12,431 bases of DNA. It comes from an uncultured Bacteroidota bacterium. Lineage in GTDB: Bacteria > Bacteroidota > Bacteroidia > Flavobacteriales > Flavobacteriaceae. The translations under genes were made by a program, and so were the position numbers. The notes beneath the pieces were generated by a model. That model saw only the letters and a program-made list of their open reading frames with translations, made no database searches and was not told where the DNA came from. The DNA lies in the NCBI GenBank assembly GCA_903888655.1, contig CAISUR010000269.1, positions 1 through 12,431 on the forward strand, written 5' to 3'. This document shows positions 1 through 7,050 of this stretch, one piece after another (position 1 is the stretch's first letter; each line of letters begins with the position of its first letter).

Positions 1-95
1 ATACACCAGCGCCTTATTCGCCAACTTTATTAAAAGAATGGCTACCAAATGCTGCTGATGTTGTTAAAGCTGTCAAAAAAGTTATGTACAAATAA
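1..95 (+). CDS. C-terminal end of a probable 2-oxoacid dehydrogenase E1 (beta-type) protein, partial
   Basis: Only the last 30 codons are present, read in frame from base 3 to the TAA at 93-95; the gene begins upstream of the window. The residues read TPAPYSPTLLKEWLPN, then a short helix ending VKKVMYK. A D/TxPxPxSPxLxxxxLPN stretch followed by a lysine-rich helix is the usual end of the transketolase C-terminal domain in E1 beta subunits, and in the fused alpha/beta E1 proteins common in Bacteroidota. These act in branched-chain or other 2-oxoacid decarboxylation. The assignment rests on this short tail alone; which 2-oxoacid is used cannot be told. A terminator follows 21 nt after the stop. 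Confidence 0.6.
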   Translation, partial: TPAPYSPTLLKEWLPNAADVVKAVKKVMYK

Positions 96-106
96 TATTA
101 AACTAT

Positions 107-114
107 TATATTTG
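107..114 (+). promoter_or_regulatory. Candidate promoter -7 box TATATTTG for the DUF5686 gene
   Basis: TATATTTG is a perfect match to the Bacteroidota -7 consensus TAnnTTTG. No TTG is found at the expected -33 distance. The predicted start, about 117-121, falls at or inside the 5' arm of the terminator hairpin. This would let the downstream gene be transcribed even though the terminator sits directly in front of it. The match is short, so the call is moderate. Confidence 0.45.
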
Positions 115-116
115 AG

Positions 117-153
117 GCTTCATCAGAATTAAATTTGGTGAAGCTTTTTTTTT
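117..153 (+). terminator. Rho-independent terminator after the E1 gene
   Basis: The arm 117-124 (GCTTCATC) pairs with 137-144 (GGTGAAGC) through 8 bp including one T-G wobble, around a 12-nt loop. A run of nine T follows at 145-153. It closes the E1 transcript. It lies only 6 nt before the ATG of the next gene, so that gene needs its own start or readthrough. Confidence 0.8.
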
Positions 154-159
154 GCCGCT

Positions 160-2640
160 ATGAATAAAATATTACGATACCTTCTTCTCATTGGATTTAT
201 CAATTTAAGTTTCGCTCAAACAAAAGTTAGCGGCGTTATTGTAGATACTAAAAACCAACCTATTTCTTACGCAAATATTATTTTTAAAGGTTCTAACGAA
301 GGAACGGTAAGTGATGAAAATGGTAAGTTTTATTTAGAATCCGCTAAAAGTTATACAGCTATTGTTGCTGCTTTTGTTGGTTATACGAACAAGGAAATTA
401 CCTTGGATAAAGCAGTAACCTATAATATGAAAGTCGTTCTATCAGGAGAACAAGTCCTTCAAGAAGTGGTGATATACAATGGCAAAACTTCCAAAAAGAA
501 TAATCCAGCTTTACGAATTTTGAGAAAAATATGGGAACGTAAAAGAAAGAATGGTTTACGGATGTTTGATCAATATCAATATCAAAAATACGAAAAAGTA
601 GAATTTGATTTGAATACTATTGACAGCGCTTTTATGAAACAAAAGGTTTTTAAGGGAATGGAATTTGTATTTAAGCGCGTTGATACCTCAAAAGTTACGG
701 GAAAAACCTACCTTCCAATTTTTATAAATGAATCACTTTATGATGTTTATGGGGATAATAAATTGAATAAAGAAAAATCTATCATTAAAGCCAACAAAAA
801 TTCGGGTTTAAGTAATGGAGATGGCGTAAATACATTTATTAAAGATTTATACAACGACTATAATATCTATAACAATCACCTTAATTTTTTTGACAAAAGT
901 TTCACAAGTCCAATTTCCACAACTGGAATAGATGTCTATAATTATGTGCTGCGCGACAGCGCATTTGTTGACAAAAAATGGTGTTATAACATTGTGTTTT
1001 ATCCTAGAAGAAAAAATGAACTAACTTTTAAAGGAGATTTTTGGGTAAATGATTCCACTTTTGCCATCAAAACTATCAATATGGCAGTTTCCAAAAGTGC
1101 CAATATCAATTGGATTAAAGATATCTATATCGAACAAGAATTTGATGTAGTTAATGACTCTGTGTTTTTATTGACAAGAGATTATATGATGTCAGATTTT
1201 GCTTTAAGTAAAAAAGAATCTTCTAAAGGAGTTTATGGTAAAAGAACTACCTTATTTAGAAATCACAAATTTAATGAGCCTAAACCCGAAAAATTTTACA
1301 AAGAAGAAATTAATTTTATTGATAATGAAGTCTTTAAAAAAGATGATGCTTATTGGGAGCAAAATCGATTTGAAAAACTTAATAAAGATGAAGTTGGTGT
1401 CTATAAAATGTTAGACACCTTAAAAACGGTCAAGAAATTCAAACAAATGTATAATCTGGTATCTATTCTTGGCAGCGGTTATATTCAGAAAGATCATTTG
1501 GATATTGGACCGCTATTCTCTACTATTGGATTCAATGTTGTAGAGGGATGGCGACTTCGTGTGGGTGGAAGAACTTATTTTGGACATAATGACAAATGGC
1601 GCTTGCAAGGATATACAGCTTATGGATTTAAAGATGATAAATTCAAATATGGTTTTTCAGGGAAATGGATGATTGATACTAAAAACAGAATTATCATTTC
1701 AGGTGGTAATAGAAGAGATGTAGAACAAATTGGTGCTAGTTTAACAACTACTAACGATGTTCTTGGCAGGAGTTTTGCATCGTCAAGCGTCTTTAGTTCG
1801 GGTACCAATGGCAAATTAACCAATATTAATATTACTACGGCTTCTATAGAAGTTGAACCCGTTAAAAATTTAATTTTGCAAAGTGGATTTTCCTACAGAA
1901 CTTTAGAAACAGCATCACCAACATTTAGTTTAGACTATTATACCGATGATACACACACCACTACCAAGAGTTTGGTAAAACAGTCGGAAGTGAATCTTCA
2001 AGTGGAATATACTCCAAAGAAAAAAACGGTTGGATATGGCGTAGAGCGAACTACTGTAGATAGTCCATACAGCAGATTTTTCATCAATTATAGTCAGGGA
2101 TTTAAAGGATTAATGAATAGTGATTTTGATTACAGTAAGGTTCAGTTATATTACAAACAACCGCTATTAATTGGACCATTAGGAAGAACTGATATCACAG
2201 TTGAATTAGGTAAAACTTTCGGAAAAGTTCCGTTGGGATTGATGAGTGTTGTTCCAGGAAATCAAACGTATTTCATCATTGGAAATACTTTTAGCAACTT
2301 AAATTTCTACGAATTCGTTTCCGATAGATATGCTACAATGCAATGGCAACATAATTTTCAAGGCCGATTATTTTCAAGAATTCCAATCATAAAAAAGCTG
2401 AATTGGAGAGAAATTATAGGTTTAAAGACTGTCTATGGAGACATTTCAGATGAAAATAAATTACTAAATGCCTCTGGTTTAATTTATAAAGCTCCAACAA
2501 CACCTTATTGGGAATATAGCGTTGGAATAGGAAATATTTTTAAAGTATTTAGAATCGACGCTAGTTGGAGAGGAAATTATAGAGACACACCAGGTGCAAA
2601 TAATTTCACAATTAAAGGAGAATCTGGATTCTATTTTTAA
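160..2640 (+). CDS. DUF5686 outer-membrane protein with N-terminal carboxypeptidase-regulatory-like domain
   Basis: The protein has 826 residues. Residues 1-20 form a signal peptide ending SFAQ. Residues 21 to about 105 form a CarboxypepD_reg-like beta-sandwich (VSGVIVDTKNQPISYANI, then GTVSDENGKFYL). From about residue 115 the sequence fits the DUF5686 family (NPALRILRKIWERK, FDQYQYQKYEKVEFD). The second half is rich in alternating hydrophobic strands, and the chain ends in an aromatic residue (GESGFYF), as in outer-membrane beta-barrels. It is not a TonB-dependent receptor: no plug domain follows the N-terminal sandwich. The family is common in Bacteroidota and its exact role is not established; outer-membrane location is inferred. 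ATG at 160 is used because it gives a complete signal peptide. The glycosylase gene follows 27 nt downstream, probably in the same transcript. Confidence 0.88.
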   Translation: MNKILRYLLLIGFINLSFAQTKVSGVIVDTKNQPISYANIIFKGSNEGTVSDENGKFYLESAKSYTAIVAAFVGYTNKEITLDKAVTYNMKVVLSGEQVLQEVVIYNGKTSKKNNPALRILRKIWERKRKNGLRMFDQYQYQKYEKVEFDLNTIDSAFMKQKVFKGMEFVFKRVDTSKVTGKTYLPIFINESLYDVYGDNKLNKEKSIIKANKNSGLSNGDGVNTFIKDLYNDYNIYNNHLNFFDKSFTSPISTTGIDVYNYVLRDSAFVDKKWCYNIVFYPRRKNELTFKGDFWVNDSTFAIKTINMAVSKSANINWIKDIYIEQEFDVVNDSVFLLTRDYMMSDFALSKKESSKGVYGKRTTLFRNHKFNEPKPEKFYKEEINFIDNEVFKKDDAYWEQNRFEKLNKDEVGVYKMLDTLKTVKKFKQMYNLVSILGSGYIQKDHLDIGPLFSTIGFNVVEGWRLRVGGRTYFGHNDKWRLQGYTAYGFKDDKFKYGFSGKWMIDTKNRIIISGGNRRDVEQIGASLTTTNDVLGRSFASSSVFSSGTNGKLTNINITTASIEVEPVKNLILQSGFSYRTLETASPTFSLDYYTDDTHTTTKSLVKQSEVNLQVEYTPKKKTVGYGVERTTVDSPYSRFFINYSQGFKGLMNSDFDYSKVQLYYKQPLLIGPLGRTDITVELGKTFGKVPLGLMSVVPGNQTYFIIGNTFSNLNFYEFVSDRYATMQWQHNFQGRLFSRIPIIKKLNWREIIGLKTVYGDISDENKLLNASGLIYKAPTTPYWEYSVGIGNIFKVFRIDASWRGNYRDTPGANNFTIKGESGFYF

Positions 2641-2667
2641 TCGAAATGTAGTTCAGATTCTAATGTA

Positions 2668-3261
2668 ATGCATGAGGCAATCACTTTTCTCACGTCCCAA
2701 GACACGACTATAAAATTCATTCTTGATACTTTTGGAAATCCAATAATTCAAGAGAGGGCAGAAGGCTTTGCTTCTATGTGTCACATTATTTTAGAACAAC
2801 AAGTTTCGATAGCTTCTGCAAAAGCATGTTATCTAAAACTAGAAAGTCATTTTGGAACAATTTCCCCAGAAATCATATTCAATTGCGAAGATTCAGAGCT
2901 GCGAAATTGTGGGGTTTCCCGACAGAAAATAATGTATCTCAAAGATTTAGCTTCAAAAGTGATTTCGAAACAAATTGATTTTGAAAGTTATAGTGCAAAA
3001 TCCGAAGAGGACATTCGTAAGGAATTGATTACTATTAAAGGTGTTGGCAATTGGAGTATTGAAGTTTATTTAATGTTTTGTCGGCAATTGCCTGATATTA
3101 TTCCACTTGGAGATATTGCCATCAAAAACACCTTGAAAGAACTGTATAATTGCGAAACTGTAGATGAAATGCAAAAACTTTCAGACCAATGGAAGCCTTT
3201 TCGAACTTATGCTTCCTTCATAATTTGGCATTATTATCTTAAAAAAAGGAACAAATTTTAA
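2668..3261 (+). CDS. AlkA-type DNA-3-methyladenine glycosylase (HhH-GPD superfamily)
   Basis: The protein has 197 residues and no signal peptide, so it should be cytoplasmic. It is predicted to excise alkylated purines by hydrolysing the N-glycosidic bond, starting base excision repair. Residues 41-47 (ILEQQVS) match the helix that begins the catalytic domain. Residues 120-130 (LITIKGVGNWS) form the helix-hairpin-helix that grips the DNA backbone. The acidic residue expected to be catalytic is D149 in PLGDIAI, at the usual spacing after the hairpin. It is the compact form without the N-terminal domain of E. coli AlkA. It follows the DUF5686 gene by 27 nt with no terminator or clear promoter between them, so cotranscription is likely although the functions are unrelated. 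Family assignment is firm; the exact lesion range is not. Confidence 0.87.
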   Translation: MHEAITFLTSQDTTIKFILDTFGNPIIQERAEGFASMCHIILEQQVSIASAKACYLKLESHFGTISPEIIFNCEDSELRNCGVSRQKIMYLKDLASKVISKQIDFESYSAKSEEDIRKELITIKGVGNWSIEVYLMFCRQLPDIIPLGDIAIKNTLKELYNCETVDEMQKLSDQWKPFRTYASFIIWHYYLKKRNKF

Positions 3262-3396
3262 TTAAACAAAATACTACATAAATCCCAAAACCCAATACAT
3301 CTCTTATCTGCATTGGAATTTAGAATTTGTTTTTTGGAATTTCATAAGCAAACTATACATATTTAGCACATTTGTTTTTTATAAAAAACTTACATG

Positions 3397-3428
3397 TTGC
3401 ATAAGTTCTTAAAATTTTGTTATTTTTG
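3397..3428 (+). promoter_or_regulatory. Promoter of hppA (TTG-N21-TATTTTTG)
   Basis: TTG at 3397-3399 and TATTTTTG at 3421-3428 are separated by 21 nt, a full match to the Bacteroidota vegetative promoter form. Transcription should start at about 3431-3436. This lies downstream of an in-frame ATG at 3417 and upstream of ATG 3462, so the promoter decides in favour of 3462 as the start of hppA. The gene-free interval 3262-3461 otherwise shows no clear hairpin or small gene. Confidence 0.72.
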
Positions 3429-3461
3429 CACCCGATAAAATTTATAACAAAAATTATATTT

Positions 3462-6032
3462 ATGGAATCAATGATGATTTATGTGCCAATAGTAATGGCG
3501 TTAATTGGGTTAGCTTTTATGGCAATCAAAAGATCTTGGGTTTTAAAACAAGATGCTGGAGATGGAAAGATGAAAGAAATTTCAGATTATATCTATGAAG
3601 GTGCTTTAGCTTTCCTAAAAGCAGAATACCGATTATTAGCCATTTTTGTGGTTGTAGCAAGTATTGTGTTGGCAGGTATCACTTTTTTACCTGGCGTTAA
3701 AACCGATATATTAATTGTTGTAGCCTTTGTTTTTGGTGCTTTCTTTTCAGCATTAGCTGGAAATATGGGGATGAAAATCGCTACTAAAACCAATGTAAGA
3801 ACGACACAAGCTGCTCGTACTAGTTTACCACAAGCTTTAAAAGTTTCTTTTGGTGGTGGAACCGTTATGGGATTAGGTGTTGCAGGTTTAGCAGTTTTAG
3901 GATTAACAGGGTTTTTTATTGTTTTCTATACCATCTTCATGAAAGGAGCTTGGACTAACAGCGAAGACATGACTAAAGTACTTGAAACTTTAGCAGGTTT
4001 CTCATTAGGAGCTGAATCTATTGCATTATTTGCTCGTGTAGGTGGAGGTATTTATACCAAAGCTGCCGATGTAGGTGCTGACTTAGTGGGTAAAGTAGAA
4101 GCGGGTATTCCAGAAGATGACCCACGTAACCCTGCTACTATTGCAGATAACGTAGGTGATAACGTAGGTGACGTTGCCGGTATGGGTGCCGATTTATTCG
4201 GTTCTTATGTAGCTACTGTACTTGCTGCTATGGTTTTGGGTAACTATGTTATCAAAGATATGGGCGGAAATCTTAAAGATGTTTTCGGTGGCATTGGACC
4301 GATTTTATTACCAATGTCAATCGCTGGTTTTGGAATTTTGTTCTCGATTATAGGAACCATGTTGGTAAAAATTTCAAGTGATGATGCCAAAGAAGCTCAA
4401 GTTCAAAAAGCATTAAATATTGGAAACTGGGTTTCTATTGTTTTAACAGCTATTGCTTGTTATTTCTTGGTAAAATTCATGTTGCCAGAAACAATGAAAA
4501 TGGGATTCTTTGGTGAAGGATTAAAAGACATCTCTTCTATGAGAGTGTTCTATGCAACTTTAATCGGATTAGTGGTTGGTGGAGCTATATCTTCTGTAAC
4601 CGAATATTATACAGGATTAGGTACAAAACCAGTTTTGGCTATCGTACAAAAATCATCAACTGGTGCTGGAACTAACGTAATCGCTGGTTTGGCTACGGGT
4701 ATGATTTCTACGTTCCCAACCGTATTATTATTTGCTGGTGCTATTTGGGCATCGTATGCCTTTGCTGGTTTCTATGGTGTGGCTTTGGCTGCTTCTGCCA
4801 TGATGGCGACAACAGCTATGCAATTAGCTATTGATGCTTTCGGACCAATCTCTGATAATGCAGGAGGTATTGCTGAAATGAGTGAATTACCAAAAGAAGT
4901 TCGTACTCGTACAGACATTTTGGATTCAGTTGGTAACACCACTGCTGCTACTGGAAAAGGTTTTGCTATCGCTTCGGCAGCATTGACTTCTTTAGCTTTA
5001 TTTGCGGCTTATGTAACGTTTACTGGTATTGATGGTATTAATATCTTCAAAGCACCTGTACTAGCGATGTTATTCGTTGGAGGCATGATTCCTGTGGTTT
5101 TCTCTGCATTGGCTATGAATTCTGTAGGTAAAGCTGCAATGGATATGGTATATGAAGTACGTCGTCAGTTCAAAGAAATTCCAGGTATTATGGAAGGAAC
5201 TGGCAAACCAGAATATGGTAAATGTGTGGAGATTTCTACTAAAGCGGCATTACGTGAAATGATGTTACCAGGAGTTTTAACTATTGGTTTCCCTATTGCT
5301 ATCGTATTATTAGGTAAATTAGTTTACGGAGATAACAACCAATTAATTGCTGAAATGTTGGGTGGTTATATGGCTGGAGTAACTGTTTCGGGTGTGCTTT
5401 GGGCAGTGTTCCAAAACAATGCTGGTGGCGCTTGGGATAATGCTAAAAAATCATTCGAAGCTGGTGTTGAAATCAACGGCGAAATGACTTACAAAGGTTC
5501 TGATGCTCACAAAGCAGCAGTAACTGGAGACACTGTTGGAGATCCATTTAAGGATACATCAGGTCCATCTATGAACATCTTAATTAAATTAACATGTTTG
5601 ATTGGATTAGTAATCGCGCCAATTTTAGGAAGTGGAATTGCTCCAGAAAAAACAACAACAAAATGCACAACAGAAATGAAATCATCTTGTTCTGAAGGTG
5701 AAATGAATGGAAATTGTGATATGGCTAAATGTGCTACAATGACGAAAGACCAATGTGCTAAAATGTGCGACAGTCTTAAATGTACTCCAGAGCAAAAAGA
5801 AAAATGTTTATCTCACTATGATGCGAACGGAAAATTTGTTGCTCTAGCTTGTAAAGAAGGAGAAGGAAAATCGTGTTGCGCTAAAGAAGAAAAAAATGTA
5901 AAAGTAGAAATGACCAATGAAAATGGTAAAGCAAAAGCTACCGTTACTACTACTGAAAAAGGAAAAGCTTCTACTCAAACTTTTGAAGGTTCGCTTGAAG
6001 AAGTAAAAGCTAAAGTAGGTGCTTTAAAATAA
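3462..6032 (+). CDS. hppA: Membrane-bound ion-pumping pyrophosphatase, K+-dependent type, with cysteine-rich C-terminal tail
   Basis: The enzyme couples PPi hydrolysis to ion pumping across the inner membrane. Starting at ATG 3462 it has 856 residues; the ATG 45 nt earlier overlaps the promoter and is rejected. Hallmarks are DVGADLVGKVEAG (from 204), the loop IPEDDPRNPATIADN (from 216) with GDNVGDVAG, SDNAGGIAEM (from 464), and GDTVGDPFKDTSGPSMN (689-705). GNTTAATGKG has Ala495 and Gly498, where K+-independent enzymes carry Lys and Thr, so K+ dependence is predicted. The Glu usual in GADL(L/F)ES is Gly247 here, while Glu185 occurs in GAESIALF of the preceding helix. That pattern suggests the Flavobacterium johnsoniae-type H+ pump rather than a Na+ pump. 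The family core ends near residue 727. The remaining 129 residues, with 11 Cys, are an unusual extension. The gene has its own promoter and terminator. Confidence 0.95.
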   Translation: MESMMIYVPIVMALIGLAFMAIKRSWVLKQDAGDGKMKEISDYIYEGALAFLKAEYRLLAIFVVVASIVLAGITFLPGVKTDILIVVAFVFGAFFSALAGNMGMKIATKTNVRTTQAARTSLPQALKVSFGGGTVMGLGVAGLAVLGLTGFFIVFYTIFMKGAWTNSEDMTKVLETLAGFSLGAESIALFARVGGGIYTKAADVGADLVGKVEAGIPEDDPRNPATIADNVGDNVGDVAGMGADLFGSYVATVLAAMVLGNYVIKDMGGNLKDVFGGIGPILLPMSIAGFGILFSIIGTMLVKISSDDAKEAQVQKALNIGNWVSIVLTAIACYFLVKFMLPETMKMGFFGEGLKDISSMRVFYATLIGLVVGGAISSVTEYYTGLGTKPVLAIVQKSSTGAGTNVIAGLATGMISTFPTVLLFAGAIWASYAFAGFYGVALAASAMMATTAMQLAIDAFGPISDNAGGIAEMSELPKEVRTRTDILDSVGNTTAATGKGFAIASAALTSLALFAAYVTFTGIDGINIFKAPVLAMLFVGGMIPVVFSALAMNSVGKAAMDMVYEVRRQFKEIPGIMEGTGKPEYGKCVEISTKAALREMMLPGVLTIGFPIAIVLLGKLVYGDNNQLIAEMLGGYMAGVTVSGVLWAVFQNNAGGAWDNAKKSFEAGVEINGEMTYKGSDAHKAAVTGDTVGDPFKDTSGPSMNILIKLTCLIGLVIAPILGSGIAPEKTTTKCTTEMKSSCSEGEMNGNCDMAKCATMTKDQCAKMCDSLKCTPEQKEKCLSHYDANGKFVALACKEGEGKSCCAKEEKNVKVEMTNENGKAKATVTTTEKGKASTQTFEGSLEEVKAKVGALK
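5643..6029 (+). other. Cysteine-rich C-terminal extension of HppA (residues 728-856)
   Basis: After the last membrane helix (ending PILGSGIA) the protein continues with a hydrophilic tail. Cys fall at 735, 743, 752, 757, 765, 769, 774, 782, 797, 805 and 806, including CAKMC, a CDSLKC stretch and a CC pair. Residues from about 808 form a second, Cys-free part (VKVEMTNENGKAKATVTTTE, then EGSLEEVKAKVGALK). Membrane pyrophosphatases of known structure have 16 helices and a periplasmic C-terminus, so the tail should lie in the periplasm. Disulfides or metal binding are possible; neither is shown by the sequence. Confidence 0.75.
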
Positions 6033-6054
6033 TATTTTAATATATTGAATATGG

Positions 6055-6085
6055 AATGCCTCACGAAAGTGGGGCATTTTTTTTT
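6055..6085 (+). terminator. Strong Rho-independent terminator after hppA
   Basis: AATGCCTCAC (6055-6064) pairs with GTGGGGCATT (6069-6078) through 10 bp with one T-G wobble, closed by a GAAA tetraloop (6065-6068). The T run extends through 6085. It starts 22 nt after the hppA stop. Confidence 0.92.
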
Positions 6086-6156
6086 GTAATAACATAATAA
6101 ATTCACGGTTAGCACTGATTTTCAATCTCATCGAACACCGACAATAAAACATGAAT

Positions 6157-6184
6157 ACTACAGCAATAAAAGTTGTAGTTTTTT
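6157..6184 (+). terminator. Second terminator-like hairpin downstream of hppA
   Basis: ACTACAGC (6157-6164) pairs with GTTGTAGT (6172-6179), 8 bp with one G-T wobble, around a 7-nt A-rich loop, followed by six T. It lies about 70 nt beyond the main hppA terminator. It may be a backup terminator or the end of a short unannotated transcript. Confidence 0.5.
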
Positions 6185-6245
6185 GTTAAATATTAGGAAC
6201 TAGAAATTTATGCAGAATTAGAGAATGATTTAGAAGTTATTTTGT

Positions 6246-6253
6246 TAGATTTG
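6246..6253 (+). promoter_or_regulatory. Candidate -7 box TAGATTTG for the Crp/Fnr gene
   Basis: TAGATTTG matches TAnnTTTG exactly, with no TTG at the usual -33 distance. It would give a leader of about 75 nt before ATG 6335. A weaker alternative, TACCTTTT at 6314-6321, would leave almost no leader. Confidence 0.4.
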
Positions 6254-6334
6254 TTTTTTATCATAGAATGCGCTATCAGGGTATCTTTTTTCGGTGACAA
6301 AAATAAGTCTATTTACCTTTTAGCAAAATTAGTT

Positions 6335-6925
6335 ATGGATCAATTTCAACCTTTAATCAATCATATCTCTTCAAGAATTGCGCTTTCAGAAGATGAAATT
6401 CAAACGTTTATTTCTTGTTTTAAAATAACTAGGGTCAAGAAACGTCAGTTTATCATCCAACCTGAATTTGTTGCCAAATACCGCAACTATGTTGTGGAAG
6501 GCGCCCTTAGGGCTTATGTAGTAGCCGATGCAGGTGAAGAACACACCATTCAGTTTGCCATAGAAGATTGGTGGATTTCGGATTATAGTAGTTATATTTT
6601 TCAGCAACCAGCTTCTATGTTTGTAATGGCTCTTGAAGATAGTATTCTTTTACAAATTGATTTTGAAAGTGAACAAAAATTAAAAGCCAACAATCATAAG
6701 TTTGAAACATTTTTTAGAATTATGGCAGAACGTTCCTTTGCCGGAATGCAACGTAGATTAATTAGTAATCTAACTAAAACTGCGGAAGAACGTTTTCATG
6801 AATTTGAACAAAATTATCCTAAAATAGTCCTTCGAGTTCCTCAGTATGCTTTGGCTTCTTTTCTTGGCATGACTACACAATATATGTCAAAGCTACGAAA
6901 CACCAGACTTCACAAAAAAAGTTAA
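6335..6925 (+). CDS. Crp/Fnr-family transcriptional regulator
   Basis: The protein has 196 residues, the usual length for the short Crp/Fnr regulators of Bacteroidota. Residues about 25-115 form the cyclic-nucleotide-binding-like beta-roll (VKKRQFIIQPEFVAKYRNYV, EGALRAYVV, EEHTIQFAIEDWW). A long dimerisation helix follows around 118-160. The C-terminal helix-turn-helix is at 167-189 (VPQYALASFLGMTTQYMSKL). There is no cysteine cluster of the FNR type, so an iron-sulfur sensor is unlikely; the ligand is unknown, as for most of this subfamily. ATG 6335 is preferred over an in-frame TTG at 6242 because the beta-roll and family length start here and the TTG overlaps a promoter box. The CMD-family gene 125 nt downstream, with repeats in its promoter, is a natural candidate target. 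Confidence 0.87.
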   Translation: MDQFQPLINHISSRIALSEDEIQTFISCFKITRVKKRQFIIQPEFVAKYRNYVVEGALRAYVVADAGEEHTIQFAIEDWWISDYSSYIFQQPASMFVMALEDSILLQIDFESEQKLKANNHKFETFFRIMAERSFAGMQRRLISNLTKTAEERFHEFEQNYPKIVLRVPQYALASFLGMTTQYMSKLRNTRLHKKS

Positions 6926-6980
6926 TCTAGTTTCACTTCTTTTATTCATCTAGTTTCCTATTCTTTCCTAATCTAGTTGA
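6925..6980 (+). repeat. Three direct repeats ATCTAGTT at exact 23-nt spacing (candidate operators)
   Basis: ATCTAGTTTC occurs at 6925-6934 and 6948-6957, and ATCTAGTTGA at 6971-6980. Start-to-start distance is exactly 23 nt both times. The first copy starts on the last base of the regulator stop codon, and the third abuts the -33 TTG of the next promoter. Relative to the predicted start they lie near -44, -67 and -90, where activators usually bind. Confidence 0.6.
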
Positions 6981-7012
6981 TTGGAAATCGGTTGCACTCA
7001 GTTGCATCTTTG
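6981..7012 (+). promoter_or_regulatory. Promoter of the CMD-family gene (TTG-N21-CATCTTTG)
   Basis: TTG at 6981-6983 is followed after 21 nt by CATCTTTG at 7005-7012, one mismatch from TAnnTTTG. The spacing equals that of the hppA promoter. The weak -7 box and the adjoining repeats fit an activator-assisted promoter. The leader to ATG 7051 would be about 30-35 nt. Confidence 0.55.
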
Positions 7013-7050
7013 TACTGTCAATAACGACAAATAATTTTAAAAAAATAAAG

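Larger units (their letters stand above)
6086..6334. other. Gene-free interval between hppA and the Crp/Fnr gene
   Basis: About 250 nt with no convincing gene. It holds a second terminator-like hairpin (6157-6184) and a TAGATTTG box (6246-6253). A frame open from about 6200 into the regulator gene has no ATG before 6335. Its conceptual residues (ELEIYAELENDLEVILLDL) could be chance or the remnant of an older gene. No tRNA, repeat or attachment site was seen. Confidence 0.5.

Noticed and set aside
1620..1823. Open frame on the minus strand inside the DUF5686 gene
   Set aside because: It lies fully opposite a well-supported gene, has no recognisable domain or promoter, and is best explained as a shadow.
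160..2640. SusC/TonB-dependent receptor
   Set aside because: The N-terminal sandwich domain is shared with such receptors, but no plug domain follows and the DUF5686 pattern does.
3417..3461. In-frame upstream ATG that would lengthen HppA by 15 residues
   Set aside because: It lies before and across the -7 box 3421-3428, so it would not be in the transcript; the protein family starts naturally at 3462.
3593..3793. Open frame on the minus strand inside hppA
   Set aside because: Opposite a conserved coding region with no independent coding signal.
6242..6334. In-frame TTG start extending the Crp/Fnr protein by 31 residues
   Set aside because: The extension shows no family similarity and overlaps a promoter box; ATG 6335 gives the usual length.
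6925..6980. CRISPR array
   Set aside because: The repeats are only 8-10 nt with 13-15 nt between them, no cas genes are near, and they abut a promoter.
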